In this document: one piece after another, positions 25,082 through 34,114 of the stretch
Position numbering within the stretch: the first letter of the stretch is position 1
How the letters are laid out: the number at the start of each line of letters is the position of its first letter
DNA from: Massilia sp. ST3
GTDB lineage: Bacteria > Pseudomonadota > Gammaproteobacteria > Burkholderiales > Burkholderiaceae_D
DNA length: 41,054 nt
Direction: 5' to 3'
Assembly (NCBI RefSeq): GCF_018119405.1
Contig: NZ_JAGPWC010000043.1
Coordinates: 1-41,054, forward strand
Notes under the pieces: generated by a model
The model's input: only the letters and a program-made list of their open reading frames with translations
What the model was told of the DNA's origin: nothing
Databases searched by the model: none
Position numbers and translations under genes: made by a program

Positions 25082-25105
25082 CGCAATTTTATTGCGCAAA
25101 TTGCG
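25082..25105. promoter_or_regulatory. double dyad, probable Lrp operator
   Basis: CGCAATTTTATTGCG (25082-25096) is a perfect 15-bp palindrome, the length of an Lrp site, and it runs directly into a second palindrome CGCAAATTGCG (25095-25105). Both lie in the gap between the divergent Lrp and oxidoreductase genes. TATACT at 25150-25155 may be the -10 of the oxidoreductase, about 155 bp before its start. The intervening 5' leader (25156-25309) shows nothing I can name. Confidence 0.55.
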
Positions 25106-25309
25106 AAGTGGGGGGAATTGTTTGGAATTTAATGCTTGGAGGCCAGGACTATACTCTCCGCAACACGGGAGGAGACTGACCCACGCCTGCCGCGCGACCA
25201 CAAGACCAAGAAGAGTCCGTCGCGCCGGCGCCACGCAGGCCAGTTCGCCATGCGGACCGGCGGCGCCCAGCCGCCTTCCGCTCATCTGAAGCGAAACACG
25301 GAGACACCA

Positions 25310-28300
25310 ATGAACGCACCCCTGGAGCGCGCCGACCTGGCGCTGCCGCACGACATCACGCTCGACGACAAGTGGACGCTCGAGCGCGGCCGCGCCTTCA
25401 TGACCGGCACCCAGGCCCTGATCCGCCTGCCCATGCTGCAGCGCGAGCGCGACCTCAAGGATGGTTTGAACACCGCCGGCTACATCACCGGCTACCGCGG
25501 TTCGCCGGTCACCTCGGTCGACCAGACCGCGATGAAGGCGAAGAAGCACCTCGAGGCCCACCACGTCAAGTTCCACCCGGGCATGAACGAAGACCTGGCG
25601 GCGACCGCCGTCTGGGGCACCCAGCAGACCAACCTGTACAAGGACGCCAAGTACGACGGCGTGTTCGCCATGTGGTACGGCAAGGGCCCGGGCGTGGACC
25701 GCTGCGGCGACGTCTTCAAGCACGGCAACAACGCCGGCTCCGCCAAGCATGGCGGCGTGCTGGTGCTGGCCGGCGACGACCACGCGGCCAAGTCCTCCTC
25801 CACCGCGCACCAGTCCGACCACATCCTGACCCACTGCGGCATCCCGGTCCTGTACCCGTCCTCGGTCCAGGAATACATCGACTTCGGCCTGCATGCCTGG
25901 GCCATGAGCCGCTACACCGGCCTGTGGGTGTCGATGAAGTGCGTGACCGACATCATCGAATCGGGCGCCGTGGTCGACCTCGACCCGGACCGCGTCCAGA
26001 TCGTCACCCCCACCGACTTCGAACTGCCCCAGGGCGGCCTGAACATCCGCTGGCCGGACGCCGTGCTGGACCAGGAAGTCCGGATGAACAACTTCAAGTG
26101 GTACGCCGCGCTGGCCTACGCGCGCGCCAACAAGCTGAACCGCATCATCTGGGACAGCCCGAAGCCGAAGATCGGCATCATCACCGCCGGCAAGAGCTAT
26201 GTCGACACCCGCCAGGCCCTGGCCGACCTCGGCATCGACGAAGAAGCGGCGCGCGACATCGGCCTGCGCCTGTACAAGGTCGGCATGACCTGGCCGCTCG
26301 AATCCGAAGGCGTGCACGAGTTCGCGCGCGGCCTGGACGAGATCCTGGTGGTCGAAGAAAAGCGTCAGGTGATGGAATACGCGCTCAAGGAAGCCCTGTA
26401 CAACCTGCCGGACAGCGAGCGCCCGCGCGTGGTCGGCAAGTTCGATGACACTGGCGAATGGAGCAACAAGGACCGCATGGGCCACGGCGACTGGCTGCTG
26501 CCGGCCACCTACGAGCTGAGCCCGGCCCAGATCGCGCGCGCCATCGCGTCGCGCATCTCGCACTACTGCGCCGGCCACCCGGTCGAGCAGCGCGTGAAGG
26601 AACGCATCGCCTTCCTGGAAGCCAAGGAACTGGTGCTGAAGAACATCCCGGCCAAGGGCAATCCGCAGACCGACCGCATTCCTTATTTCTGCTCGGGCTG
26701 CCCGCACAACAGCTCGACCAAGGTGCCGGAAGGCTCGCGCGCCATGGCCGGCATCGGCTGCCACTACATGGTGCTGTGGATGGACCGCGAGACCTCCACC
26801 TTCACCCACATGGGCGCGGAAGGCACGACCTGGATCGGCCAGTCGCCGTTCACCGACGAGAAGCACGTCTTCGTCAACCTGGGCGACGGCACCTATTTCC
26901 ACTCGGGCATCCTGGCGATCCGCGCGGCCGTGGCCGCGAAGGTCAACATCACCTACAAGATCCTGTACAACGACGCGGTCGCCATGACCGGCGGCCAGAA
27001 CGTCGACGGCCCGCTCGATCCGGGCATGATCACGCGCCAGATCGCGGCCGAAGGCGTGCGCCCGATCATCGTGGTCACCGACGAGCCGGAGAAATACCCG
27101 GACGACTACGCCTGGGCCGAAGGCGTCACCGTGCGCCACCGTTCCGAACTGATGGACGTGCAGAAGGAACTGCGCGAGATGCCGGGCGTGTCGGCCGTGA
27201 TCTACGACCAGACCTGCGCCTCCGAGAAGCGCCGCCGCCGCAAGAAAGGCGAGTTCCCCGACCCGGCCAAGCGCGCCGTCATCAACGAAGCCGTGTGCGA
27301 AGGCTGCGGCGACTGCTCGGTGCAGTCGAACTGCCTGTCGGTCGAGCCGCTGGAAACCGAACTGGGCCGCAAGCGCCAGATCAACCAGTCCTCCTGCAAC
27401 AAAGACTTCTCCTGCGTGTCGGGCTTCTGCCCGAGCTTCGTGACCGTCGAAGGCGGCGGCCTGAAGAAGCCGAAGAAAGCGGCGACTTCCGAAGCGGCTC
27501 CGCCGGCCCTGCCGTCGCCCGCCATCCCGTCGGTGGCCGAGCCCTTCGGCATCCTGGTCGCTGGCGTCGGCGGCACCGGCGTGGTCACCGTCGGCCAGAT
27601 CCTGGCGGTGGCGGCCCACGTCGAAGGCAAGGGCGCGATCGTGCTCGACCAGTCCGGCCTGGCCCAGAAGGGCGGCCCGGTGATGTCGCACGTGCGCCTG
27701 GCCGAACGCCAGTCCGACCTGCACTCGACCCGCGTGGGCACCGGCAGCGCCGACCTCGTGATCGGCTGCGACCAGATCGTCACCTCCAGCCGCGACGCCC
27801 TGAGCCGCATGGGCGAAGGCCGTACCTGGGCCGCCGTCAATTCGACCGGCGCCACCACCGCGGCCTTCGTCAAGAACCCGGACTGGCAATTCCCGGCCGA
27901 GGGTTCGCGCGGCGCCATCCTGCAGGCTTGCGGCGCCCAGAACGTCGACTTCGTCGACGCCGGCCAGATCGCCACCGCCCTGATGGGCGACGCGATCGCG
28001 ACCAACATGTTCATGCTGGGCTACGCCTTCCAGAAGGGCCATGTGCCGCTGCAGGAAGCCTCGCTGCTGAAGGCGATCGAACTGAACGGCGTCTCGGTGC
28101 CCTTCAACAAGGCCGCCTTCAACTGGGGCCGCACCGCGGCGCACGACCTGGCAGCGGTCAAGAAGCTGACCACCCCGGCCCAGGTGATCGAGTTCAAGCG
28201 CACCCAGACCCTGGACGAGCTGATCAACCGCCGCGTCGAGCTGCTGACCGCCTACCAGAACGCCGCCTACGCCGCGCAGTACAAGGCCTTCGTGGACCAG

Positions 28301-28861
28301 GTGCGCGCCGAGGAAGCCAAGCTGGGCAAGGGCACCCGCCTGGCCGAGGCGGTCGCGCGCTACTTCTACAAGCTGATGGCCTACAAGGACGAGTACGAAG
28401 TCGCCCGCCTGCACACCGATCCGGCCTTCAAGGCCAAGATCGCGGGCATGTTCGAAGGCGACATCAAGCTCAAGTTCCACCTGGCGCCGCCGCTGCTGGC
28501 CAAGCACGACAAGGAAGGCCGCGCGATCAAGAAGGAATACGGTCCCTGGATGATGCGCGCCTTCGGCGTGCTGGCCAAGTTCAAGGGTCTGCGCGGCACC
28601 CCGCTCGACGTGTTCGGCTACACCGCCGAGCGCCGCACCGAACGCGCCCTGATCGGCGAATACCGTGCGACCGTCGAGGCGCTGCTGCCGAAGCTAACGC
28701 TCGAAAACCTTCCTCAGGCCGTGGCGATCGCCAGCATCCCGGAAGACATCCGCGGCTACGGCCACGTGAAGGAGCGCCACCTGAAGGCGGCCAAGCAGAA
28801 GGAAGCCGCGCTGGTGCAGGCTTTCCATGCGCCGGCCGGCGCGGCGTCGCAGGCTGCATAA
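25310..28861 (+). CDS. indolepyruvate ferredoxin oxidoreductase, fused single chain
   Basis: Oxidatively decarboxylates aryl-pyruvates (from aromatic amino acid transamination) to aryl-acetyl-CoA, passing electrons to ferredoxin. The 1183-residue protein fuses the usual subunits. The first part is the pyrimidine/TPP-type domain (SPVTSVD, NAGSAKHGGVLVLAGDDH), with CSGCPHN near residue 461 leading into the TPP-binding domain (GDGTYFHSG, NDAVAMTGGQ). A [4Fe-4S] cysteine cluster starts at CEGCGDC (about 662), with later Cys in SSCNKDFSC. The gamma domain GVGGTGVVTVGQ starts near 746, and a DUF6537-type C-terminal domain ends the chain. ATG 25310 follows GGAG. The single-chain form is typical of aerobic proteobacteria. 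Confidence 0.95.
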   Translation: MNAPLERADLALPHDITLDDKWTLERGRAFMTGTQALIRLPMLQRERDLKDGLNTAGYITGYRGSPVTSVDQTAMKAKKHLEAHHVKFHPGMNEDLAATAVWGTQQTNLYKDAKYDGVFAMWYGKGPGVDRCGDVFKHGNNAGSAKHGGVLVLAGDDHAAKSSSTAHQSDHILTHCGIPVLYPSSVQEYIDFGLHAWAMSRYTGLWVSMKCVTDIIESGAVVDLDPDRVQIVTPTDFELPQGGLNIRWPDAVLDQEVRMNNFKWYAALAYARANKLNRIIWDSPKPKIGIITAGKSYVDTRQALADLGIDEEAARDIGLRLYKVGMTWPLESEGVHEFARGLDEILVVEEKRQVMEYALKEALYNLPDSERPRVVGKFDDTGEWSNKDRMGHGDWLLPATYELSPAQIARAIASRISHYCAGHPVEQRVKERIAFLEAKELVLKNIPAKGNPQTDRIPYFCSGCPHNSSTKVPEGSRAMAGIGCHYMVLWMDRETSTFTHMGAEGTTWIGQSPFTDEKHVFVNLGDGTYFHSGILAIRAAVAAKVNITYKILYNDAVAMTGGQNVDGPLDPGMITRQIAAEGVRPIIVVTDEPEKYPDDYAWAEGVTVRHRSELMDVQKELREMPGVSAVIYDQTCASEKRRRRKKGEFPDPAKRAVINEAVCEGCGDCSVQSNCLSVEPLETELGRKRQINQSSCNKDFSCVSGFCPSFVTVEGGGLKKPKKAATSEAAPPALPSPAIPSVAEPFGILVAGVGGTGVVTVGQILAVAAHVEGKGAIVLDQSGLAQKGGPVMSHVRLAERQSDLHSTRVGTGSADLVIGCDQIVTSSRDALSRMGEGRTWAAVNSTGATTAAFVKNPDWQFPAEGSRGAILQACGAQNVDFVDAGQIATALMGDAIATNMFMLGYAFQKGHVPLQEASLLKAIELNGVSVPFNKAAFNWGRTAAHDLAAVKKLTTPAQVIEFKRTQTLDELINRRVELLTAYQNAAYAAQYKAFVDQVRAEEAKLGKGTRLAEAVARYFYKLMAYKDEYEVARLHTDPAFKAKIAGMFEGDIKLKFHLAPPLLAKHDKEGRAIKKEYGPWMMRAFGVLAKFKGLRGTPLDVFGYTAERRTERALIGEYRATVEALLPKLTLENLPQAVAIASIPEDIRGYGHVKERHLKAAKQKEAALVQAFHAPAGAASQAA

Positions 28862-28864
28862 GCC

Positions 28865-28969
28865 GCAGGGTTGGCGGCTTTGCCGCCGACGCGGTGATAC
28901 GTAACGTATCAATATCGCATCGGTTCCGGCAACCGTTGAACGCGTCGGCGGCGAAATCGCCAACCCTAC
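28865..28969. repeat. REPIN-like element, GTTGGCGGC subtype
   Basis: The left unit GCAGGGTTGGCGGC, loop TTT, GCCGCCGACGCGG is followed by a spacer, then the inverse unit TTGAACGCGTCGGCGGC to GCCAACCCTAC. The spacer contains a perfect 17-bp palindrome TGATACGTAACGTATCA (28895-28911) and a hairpin CGGTT/AACCG (28921-28935). The architecture, two inverted REP units around a spacer, is that of a REPIN. It ends the oxidoreductase transcript and fills the start of the 203-bp gap; the rest is the promoter of the next gene. Confidence 0.85.
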
Positions 28970-29051
28970 AATTAATGTATCTCTAGCATCACCTGTTGTT
29001 CGGCAGACCCAACTGTTACAGTTGCTTGCACTTGCGCCCGATATGCACGTC

Positions 29052-29057
29052 TATAAT
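29052..29057 (+). promoter_or_regulatory. consensus -10 immediately before the S41 protease gene
   Basis: A perfect TATAAT ends only 7 bp before the ATG at 29065, so transcription should begin at or next to the start codon. No ribosome site is present between them. No well-spaced -35 is seen (TTGCAC at 29026-29031 is 20 bp away). Confidence 0.6.
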
Positions 29058-29064
29058 CGGGCGC

Positions 29065-30660
29065 ATGAGAACGCCTTCCGCCTCCCTCCGCCTCGTCTCC
29101 ACCTCGCTCGCAGCGCTGCTGCTGCTCGCCGCTTGCGGCGGTGGGGGAGGCTCGCCCGGCGCCACGGCCGGCACGACGACACCTCCGCCCACCGGCCAGC
29201 AGCCGCCCCCGGCCACGACGCCTCCGCCGCCGCCCGCCGGCCAGCAGTCGCCGGAAGACCTCAATCCCAACCTGCTGGGCGAGGCCTTCGGCACCTACTG
29301 GAACCTGTGCGCCGCCCCGCGCACCGGCGTCGACGCCAGCGGCCGGCCTTTCCCGGACCGCCAGGGCACCCTGCTCGACGAGCTGAAGTTCCTGCGCGCC
29401 TGGACCAACGAGTATTACCTCTGGTACAACGAGGTGCCGAACACCTACCGGATGGCGGATTTCACCAGCGCGCTCGACTACTTCGACGTCCTCAAGACCC
29501 CGGCGCTGACCGCCTCGGGCAAGGCCAAGGACCGGTATCACTTCACCTATCCGACCGCGGAATGGGAAGCGATGCAGAACGAAGGCATCGACCTGGGCTA
29601 CGGCCTTACCTTCTCGCGCAACACCGAGCCGAAGATCCCGCGCACCTGGCTGGTGACCGCGGTCGAACCGGGCTCGCCGGCGGAAGCGGCCGGCGTGCGC
29701 CGCGGCGACATGCTGACCCGGGTCGACAACATCGATTTCATCAATGCCAGCGGCGACGCCGCGGTCGACGCCATCAACGAGGGCCTGTTCCCGACCTCGG
29801 CGGGCACGGCGCACCGCTTCACCTTCCAGCGCGCCGGCGCGCCCTTCGAGGTCACCATGACCGGCGCCGAAGTGCGCGTCGATCCGGTGAAGAACGTCAA
29901 GGTGCTGGACACCGCCAACGGCAAGGTCGGCTACCTGACCTTCGACACGCATAACGGCGTGTCCGAGAAGCAGCTGGTGGACGCCTTCACCACCTTCAAG
30001 CAGCAGGGCGTGAGCGACCTGGTGCTGGACATGCGCTACAACGGCGGTGGCCTGCTCTACGTCGCCAGCGAGCTGGCCTACATGATCGCCGGCCCGGCGG
30101 CCACCGCCGGCAAGGTGTTCGAGCGCCCGCAGTACAACGACAAGCAGGGCGCCGAGGCGCCGATCATGTTCCGCTCCACGGCCTACGGCTTCTCCTCGCC
30201 CGACCCGATCCGCGGCGGCACGGCCCTGCCTTACCTGGGCTTGAACCGCGTGACGGTGCTGAGCACCTCGGGCACCTGCTCGGCCAGCGAGGCGGTCATT
30301 AACGGCCTGCGCGGCGCCGACATCGAGGTGATCCAGATCGGCGGCGCCACCTGCGGCAAGCCCTATGGCTTCACGCCGGTGCCGAACTGCGGCACGACTT
30401 ATTTCTCGATCGAGTTCAAGGGCGTGAACCACAAGGGCTACGGCGACTTCGCGGACGGCCTGGCGCCAACCTGCCAGGTGGCGGACGACCTGTCGCGCCC
30501 GGTGGGCGACCCGGCCGAAGGCCTGCTGGCCGCGGCCCTGGCCTACCGCACCAGCAACGCCTGCCCGGCGCCGTCGGCGCAGAGCCGTGCGCGCCAAGTC
30601 AAGATGGAACTGGTGCGCCCGCAGGCGAAGGAAATCGCGATCTACCCCGAGCGCCGCTAA
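29065..30660 (+). CDS. S41-family (C-terminal processing) protease, lipoprotein
   Basis: A 531-residue envelope serine protease. It has a lipoprotein signal with lipobox LLAAC (Cys24), then a Gly run and a Pro/Thr-rich linker to about residue 70, an N-terminal helical domain, a PDZ domain (about 175-265, GSPAEAAGVRRGDMLTRVDNIDF) and the S41 core with DLVLDMRYNGGG. The catalytic Ser406 (SGTCSASEAV) and Lys432 (TCGKPYG) are 26 apart, as in CtpA-like enzymes. The substrate is unknown. The transcript appears leaderless. The M14 peptidase gene follows but has its own promoter. Confidence 0.92.
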   Translation: MRTPSASLRLVSTSLAALLLLAACGGGGGSPGATAGTTTPPPTGQQPPPATTPPPPPAGQQSPEDLNPNLLGEAFGTYWNLCAAPRTGVDASGRPFPDRQGTLLDELKFLRAWTNEYYLWYNEVPNTYRMADFTSALDYFDVLKTPALTASGKAKDRYHFTYPTAEWEAMQNEGIDLGYGLTFSRNTEPKIPRTWLVTAVEPGSPAEAAGVRRGDMLTRVDNIDFINASGDAAVDAINEGLFPTSAGTAHRFTFQRAGAPFEVTMTGAEVRVDPVKNVKVLDTANGKVGYLTFDTHNGVSEKQLVDAFTTFKQQGVSDLVLDMRYNGGGLLYVASELAYMIAGPAATAGKVFERPQYNDKQGAEAPIMFRSTAYGFSSPDPIRGGTALPYLGLNRVTVLSTSGTCSASEAVINGLRGADIEVIQIGGATCGKPYGFTPVPNCGTTYFSIEFKGVNHKGYGDFADGLAPTCQVADDLSRPVGDPAEGLLAAALAYRTSNACPAPSAQSRARQVKMELVRPQAKEIAIYPERR

Positions 30661-30677
30661 ACTGCACTTCCCGTTAC

Positions 30678-30713
30678 CCGATGCCTTCCGGCGTCGGGCA
30701 ACGCGTCTATAAT
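30678..30713 (+). promoter_or_regulatory. hairpin after the S41 gene and TATAAT promoter of the M14 gene
   Basis: CCGATGCC (30678-30685) pairs with GGCGTCGG (30690-30697) around TTCC, a possible 3' end of the upstream transcript without a T-run. TATAAT at 30708-30713 is a consensus -10 for the next gene, about 42 bp before its ATG; the -35 would lie inside the hairpin. Confidence 0.5.
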
Positions 30714-30754
30714 CTCCGGCTTTGCGACCTCTTCACTTGCCGGAGACCTTCCCG

Positions 30755-32521
30755 ATGATCCGTTCCGCGTTCCTGCTAGCCCTGCTTACCGCCGCGCCGC
30801 TGTCCCATGCCGCTCCCGCTTCCGCCTTGAGCACCGTCTCGGAACGCTCCGGCTTCCAGGCCACCGGCCGCTACGAGGAAGTGATCGCCCTGTGCGCCGC
30901 CTTCCAGAAGGCCTATCCGAAGCAGGTCAAGTGCATCGACTTCGGCCGCACCCCGGAAGACCGCCCGATGAAAGCCCTGATCGTGAGCGCCAGCGGCGCC
31001 TTCACGCCGCTCGACGCCAAGCGCCAGGGCCTGCCGGTGACCCTGATCCAGGGCGGCATCCACGCGGGCGAGATCGACGGCAAGGACGCCGGCTTCCTGG
31101 CCCTGCGCGAAATACTGGAAGGGCGCCTGGCCAAGGGCGCGCTGAGCAAGCAGGTGCTGCTCTTCGTCCCGGTGTTCAACGTCGACGGCCACGAGCGCTT
31201 CGGCAAGTGGAACCGCCCGAACCAGCGCGGCCCGGTCGAGATGGGCTGGCGCACCACCGCCCAGAACTACAACCTGAACCGCGACTACGTGAAGGCCGAC
31301 GCGCCCGAGATGCAGGCCATGCTGGGCCTGGTGAACGCCTGGGATCCGCTGACCTATGTCGACCTGCACGTGACCGACGGCGCCAAGTTCCAGCACGACG
31401 TCTCGATCCAGGTCGAGCCGGTGTATTCGGGCGACCCGGAATTCCGCAAGGCCGGCCTGGCGCTGCGCACCAACGTCATCGCCGACATCGCCAGGCAGGG
31501 CTCGACGCCGCAGTCCTACTACATGTCCTTCGCCAAGACCGACGACCCGATGTCGGGCTTCGTCGACAGCGTGTCCGAACCGCGCTTCTCGACCGGCTAC
31601 TTCCAGCTGCGCAACCGCATGGCGCTGCTGGTCGAGACCCATTCGTGGAAGGACTACCCGACCCGCGTGCGCGTCACCCACAACACCGTGATTTCGATCC
31701 TGGAGCAGGTCGCCAAACACGGCAAGGCCTGGCAGCAGGCCGCCTGGGCCGCCGACGCGCGCGCCGCGAAGCTGGCCGAAGCCAAGGTGGCGCTGACCTA
31801 CCGCACCACCGACAAGACCGAGATGGTCGACTTCCAGGGCTACGAGTACACGCGCCAGCATTCGGACGTGTCGGGCATGCTGATGACCCGCTACGACGAA
31901 AGCAAGCCGCAGGTGTGGCGCGTGCCGCTGCGCCAGGAAGTGGTGCCGGACCTGGAAGTGACCGCGCCGCGCGCCGGCTACATCGTGCCGGCCGCGCATG
32001 CGGCGCAGGTGGCCGCCAAACTCAAGCTGCACGGCATCGCCTTCCGTAAGCTGGACAAGGCCGTCGAGCGCGCCGAGGTCGAGACCTTCCGCGCCGACAA
32101 GGCCAGCTTCGGCGCCACCTCCTTCGAAGGCCACCAGCGCCTGACCCTGGATGGCCAGTGGAAGACCGAGGCGCGCACCATCGGGCGCGGCGCGCTGTTC
32201 GTGCCGATCGACCAGCCGAAGGCGCGCCTGGTGATGGCGATGCTGGAGCCGCAGGCGCCCGACTCGCTGGCCGGCTGGGGCCTGTTCAACACCGCCTACG
32301 AGCGCAAGGAATACATGGAAGAGTACGTGGCGGAAGACGTGGCGCGCGAGCAGATGGCGGCCGATCCGCAGGTGGCCGCGGAGTTCCAGCGCCTGCTGGC
32401 GACCGACCCGGCCTTCGCCAAGAACCCGCACGCACGCCTGGAGTTCTTCGCGAAGCGGCATGCGTCGTGGGATGAGCGCTTCAACCTGTATCCGGTGATG
32501 CGGACGAATGTGGCGTTGTGA
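30755..32521 (+). CDS. M14-family zinc carboxypeptidase, exported
   Basis: A secreted metallopeptidase of 588 residues with a signal peptide (MIRSAFLLALLTAAPLSHAAP). The zinc ligands are His103 and Glu106 in GGIHAGEIDGKDAG and His205 in VDLHVTDG; the catalytic Glu is Glu294 in LLVETHSW. NYNLNRDY matches the substrate-carboxylate region. About 250 residues beyond the peptidase domain form a C-terminal extension typical of the proteobacterial subgroup. GGAG lies 14 bases before ATG 30755, a long spacing. Release of C-terminal residues from peptides is the family role. Confidence 0.92.
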   Translation: MIRSAFLLALLTAAPLSHAAPASALSTVSERSGFQATGRYEEVIALCAAFQKAYPKQVKCIDFGRTPEDRPMKALIVSASGAFTPLDAKRQGLPVTLIQGGIHAGEIDGKDAGFLALREILEGRLAKGALSKQVLLFVPVFNVDGHERFGKWNRPNQRGPVEMGWRTTAQNYNLNRDYVKADAPEMQAMLGLVNAWDPLTYVDLHVTDGAKFQHDVSIQVEPVYSGDPEFRKAGLALRTNVIADIARQGSTPQSYYMSFAKTDDPMSGFVDSVSEPRFSTGYFQLRNRMALLVETHSWKDYPTRVRVTHNTVISILEQVAKHGKAWQQAAWAADARAAKLAEAKVALTYRTTDKTEMVDFQGYEYTRQHSDVSGMLMTRYDESKPQVWRVPLRQEVVPDLEVTAPRAGYIVPAAHAAQVAAKLKLHGIAFRKLDKAVERAEVETFRADKASFGATSFEGHQRLTLDGQWKTEARTIGRGALFVPIDQPKARLVMAMLEPQAPDSLAGWGLFNTAYERKEYMEEYVAEDVAREQMAADPQVAAEFQRLLATDPAFAKNPHARLEFFAKRHASWDERFNLYPVMRTNVAL

Positions 32522-32565
32522 TTGGGCGAATGACGGCGTCACGCCCTTTCACCCCTAGCCTAAAA

Positions 32566-32599
32566 ACCGTCATTCCCGCCACTGGCGGGGATGACGGTT
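32566..32599 (-). terminator. palindrome between convergent genes, terminator-like
   Basis: AACCGTCATTCCCGCCA with TGGCGGGGATGACGGTT is a near-perfect 34-bp palindrome, related to the GTCATCCCCGC repeats at 5229 and 24420. Read on the minus strand it runs into TTTTT, so it should end the histidine-phosphatase transcript. It may also stop the M14 transcript coming from the other side. Confidence 0.7.
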
Positions 32600-32618
32600 C
32601 AAGCGCCGACGGTGGAAA

Positions 32619-33122
32619 TCACTGCCCCACCGACCTCAACATCACCGTCGTCACCTTCCCCTCCGCCCCGATCAGCTGGTACAGCCGGTCATACTCGTCA
32701 TCCCCGATCTCCGTTCCCGGCGCCCCGCCGAACAGCGTCACCAGCTCCCCCAGCGTATTCGAGTGCCCCACCACCAGCACCGGGCCCTGGATCGTCCTGA
32801 CCTTCTCCACCAGCGCCTTCGGCGCGCGCGGATCGTAGCTCTGCACCTCCAGCGCCAGAGACGCGGCCAGCGGTTTCGCGGTTTGCTGGGTACGCGCATA
32901 CGGCGTGCTGAAGATGGCCGTGATGCCAGCGCGCCCCAGGATGGTGGCGATATTGCGCGCCCGCGCCTGTCCTTGCGGGGTGAGCTCGGGATCCTGGCCG
33001 ACGGCGGCCTTTTCGCCATGCCGCACCAGGTAGATGATGGTCGGTTCAGCCATCGCCGCGCAGGGCAGGAGGATGGCCAGGGCCAGGGTCAGCTGCCGCA
33101 GCAGGCGGGAAGTCACGCACAT
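32619..33122 (-). CDS. exported histidine phosphatase superfamily protein
   Basis: Branch 1/SixA-like phosphohistidine phosphatase of 167 residues with a signal peptide ending near AAMA (residue 25), so it is probably periplasmic. The catalytic RHGE is at 34-37 (YLVRHGEKAA), the second His is His120 in VLVVGHSNTLG, and Arg77 (YARTQQTA) completes the phosphate pocket. The substrate is unknown. AAGGA precedes ATG 33122. A strong terminator for the upstream ttcA transcript ends just 18 bp before this start, so expression depends on read-through or on a promoter overlapping the terminator. Confidence 0.9.
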   Translation of the reverse strand: MCVTSRLLRQLTLALAILLPCAAMAEPTIIYLVRHGEKAAVGQDPELTPQGQARARNIATILGRAGITAIFSTPYARTQQTAKPLAASLALEVQSYDPRAPKALVEKVRTIQGPVLVVGHSNTLGELVTLFGGAPGTEIGDDEYDRLYQLIGAEGKVTTVMLRSVGQ

Positions 33123-33139
33123 TCCGATCCTTTCGAGCG

Positions 33140-33169
33140 AAAAAAAAGCAGGGTACCACGACCCTGCTT
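33140..33169 (-). terminator. intrinsic terminator of ttcA
   Basis: On the minus strand AAGCAGGGT (33169-33154 side) pairs with ACCCTGCTT and is followed by a run of eight T (33147-33140). This is the clearest intrinsic terminator in the window, 28 bp after the ttcA stop. Confidence 0.9.
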
Positions 33170-33196
33170 CTCCGTTTCATCCCGTGACCGGCCGGC

Positions 33197-34114
33197 TTAA
33201 AGCTGGGTCAGCGAGATGGTGTTCGGGGCCGGCGTCGAGCACGGCTCCTCGTCGAAGGCGATGTCGCCGTTCGGATTCGCCACGCCGTCCACCTTCAGGT
33301 CGGCGAAGCCGAACAGGTTGCGGTCCTGCAGGTGCGAAGGCACCACGGTGCTGAGCGAGGAGAACACATTGTCCACGCGGCCCGGGTGCTTCTTTTCCCA
33401 CTCGCGCAGCATGGCCTTGATCTGCTTGCGCTGCAGGTTTTCCTGCGAGCCGCACAGGTCGCACGGGATGATCGGGAAGCCCTTCACCGCGGCGTAGCGC
33501 TCGGTGTCTTCTTCCTTCACGTAGGCCAGCGGGCGGATCACCATGTGCTTGCCGTCGTCCGAGACCAGCTTGGCCGGCATGCCCTTCAGCTTGCCGCCGA
33601 AGAACATATTCAGGAAGAAGGTCTCGAGGATGTCGTCGCGGTGGTGGCCCAGGGCGATCTTGTTGCAGCCCAGCTCGTCCGCCACGCGGTAGAGGATGCC
33701 GCGCCGCAGGCGCGAGCACAGCGAGCAGGTGGTCTTGCCTTCCGGGATCAGGCGCTTGACGATGCTGTAGGTGTCCTGGTTCTCGATGTGGTAGGGCACG
33801 CCGAGCTTGTCCAGGTAGGCCGGCAGCACCTCGGCCGGGAAGTTCGGCTGCTTCTGGTCGAGGTTCACCGCCACGATGTCGAAGTGGATCGGCGCGCGCT
33901 CGCGCAGGGTCATCAGGATGTCGAGCAGGGCGTAGCTGTCCTTGCCGCCCGACAGGCAGACCATCACCTTGTCGCCGTCCTCGATCATGTTGAAGTCGCC
34001 GATCGCCTGGCCCACCAGGCGGCACAGGCGCTTGTGCAGCTTGTTGTTCTCGTAGGCGACCTTTTCCGCCTTCTTGGTGTCGACCGCCAGCTGGTCGAGA
34101 TCCGCTTCGCTCAT
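33197..34114 (-). CDS. ttcA: tRNA 2-thiocytidine synthetase
   Basis: Installs the thio group on cytidine 32 of certain tRNAs, using ATP and an iron-sulfur cluster. The PP-loop motif SGGKDS is at residues 55-60, and the cluster cysteines are Cys130 and Cys133 ([13 protein letters not shown]) plus Cys218 ([10 protein letters not shown]). [10 protein letters not shown] is strongly conserved. It has 305 residues. Its ATG (34114) overlaps the stop of folB by 4 bp, so the two are translationally coupled. The C-terminal Pro/Thr tail is typical of betaproteobacterial forms. The assignment is secure. Confidence 0.97.
   Translation of the reverse strand: MSEADLDQLAVDTKKAEKVAYENNKLHKRLCRLVGQAIGDFNMIEDGDKVMVCLSGGKDSYALLDILMTLRERAPIHFDIVAVNLDQKQPNFPAEVLPAYLDKLGVPYHIENQDTYSIVKRLIPEGKTTCSLCSRLRRGILYRVADELGCNKIALGHHRDDILETFFLNMFFGGKLKGMPAKLVSDDGKHMVIRPLAYVKEEDTERYAAVKGFPIIPCDLCGSQENLQRKQIKAMLREWEKKHPGRVDNVFSSLSTVVPSHLQDRNLFGFADLKVDGVANPNGDIAFDEEPCSTPAPNTISLTQL

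Noticed and set aside
24959..28507. A 1182-codon open frame on the minus strand opposite the indolepyruvate oxidoreductase gene
   Set aside because: It is a shadow frame produced by GC-rich codon use: His/Arg/Gly/Ala/Val-rich without any recognisable domain, directly antisense to a well-conserved gene, and with no ribosome site.
28895..28911. Perfect 17-bp palindrome as a regulator site for the S41 gene
   Set aside because: It lies within the spacer of a REPIN-like element, 140 bp from the -10, and is better explained as part of that repeat.
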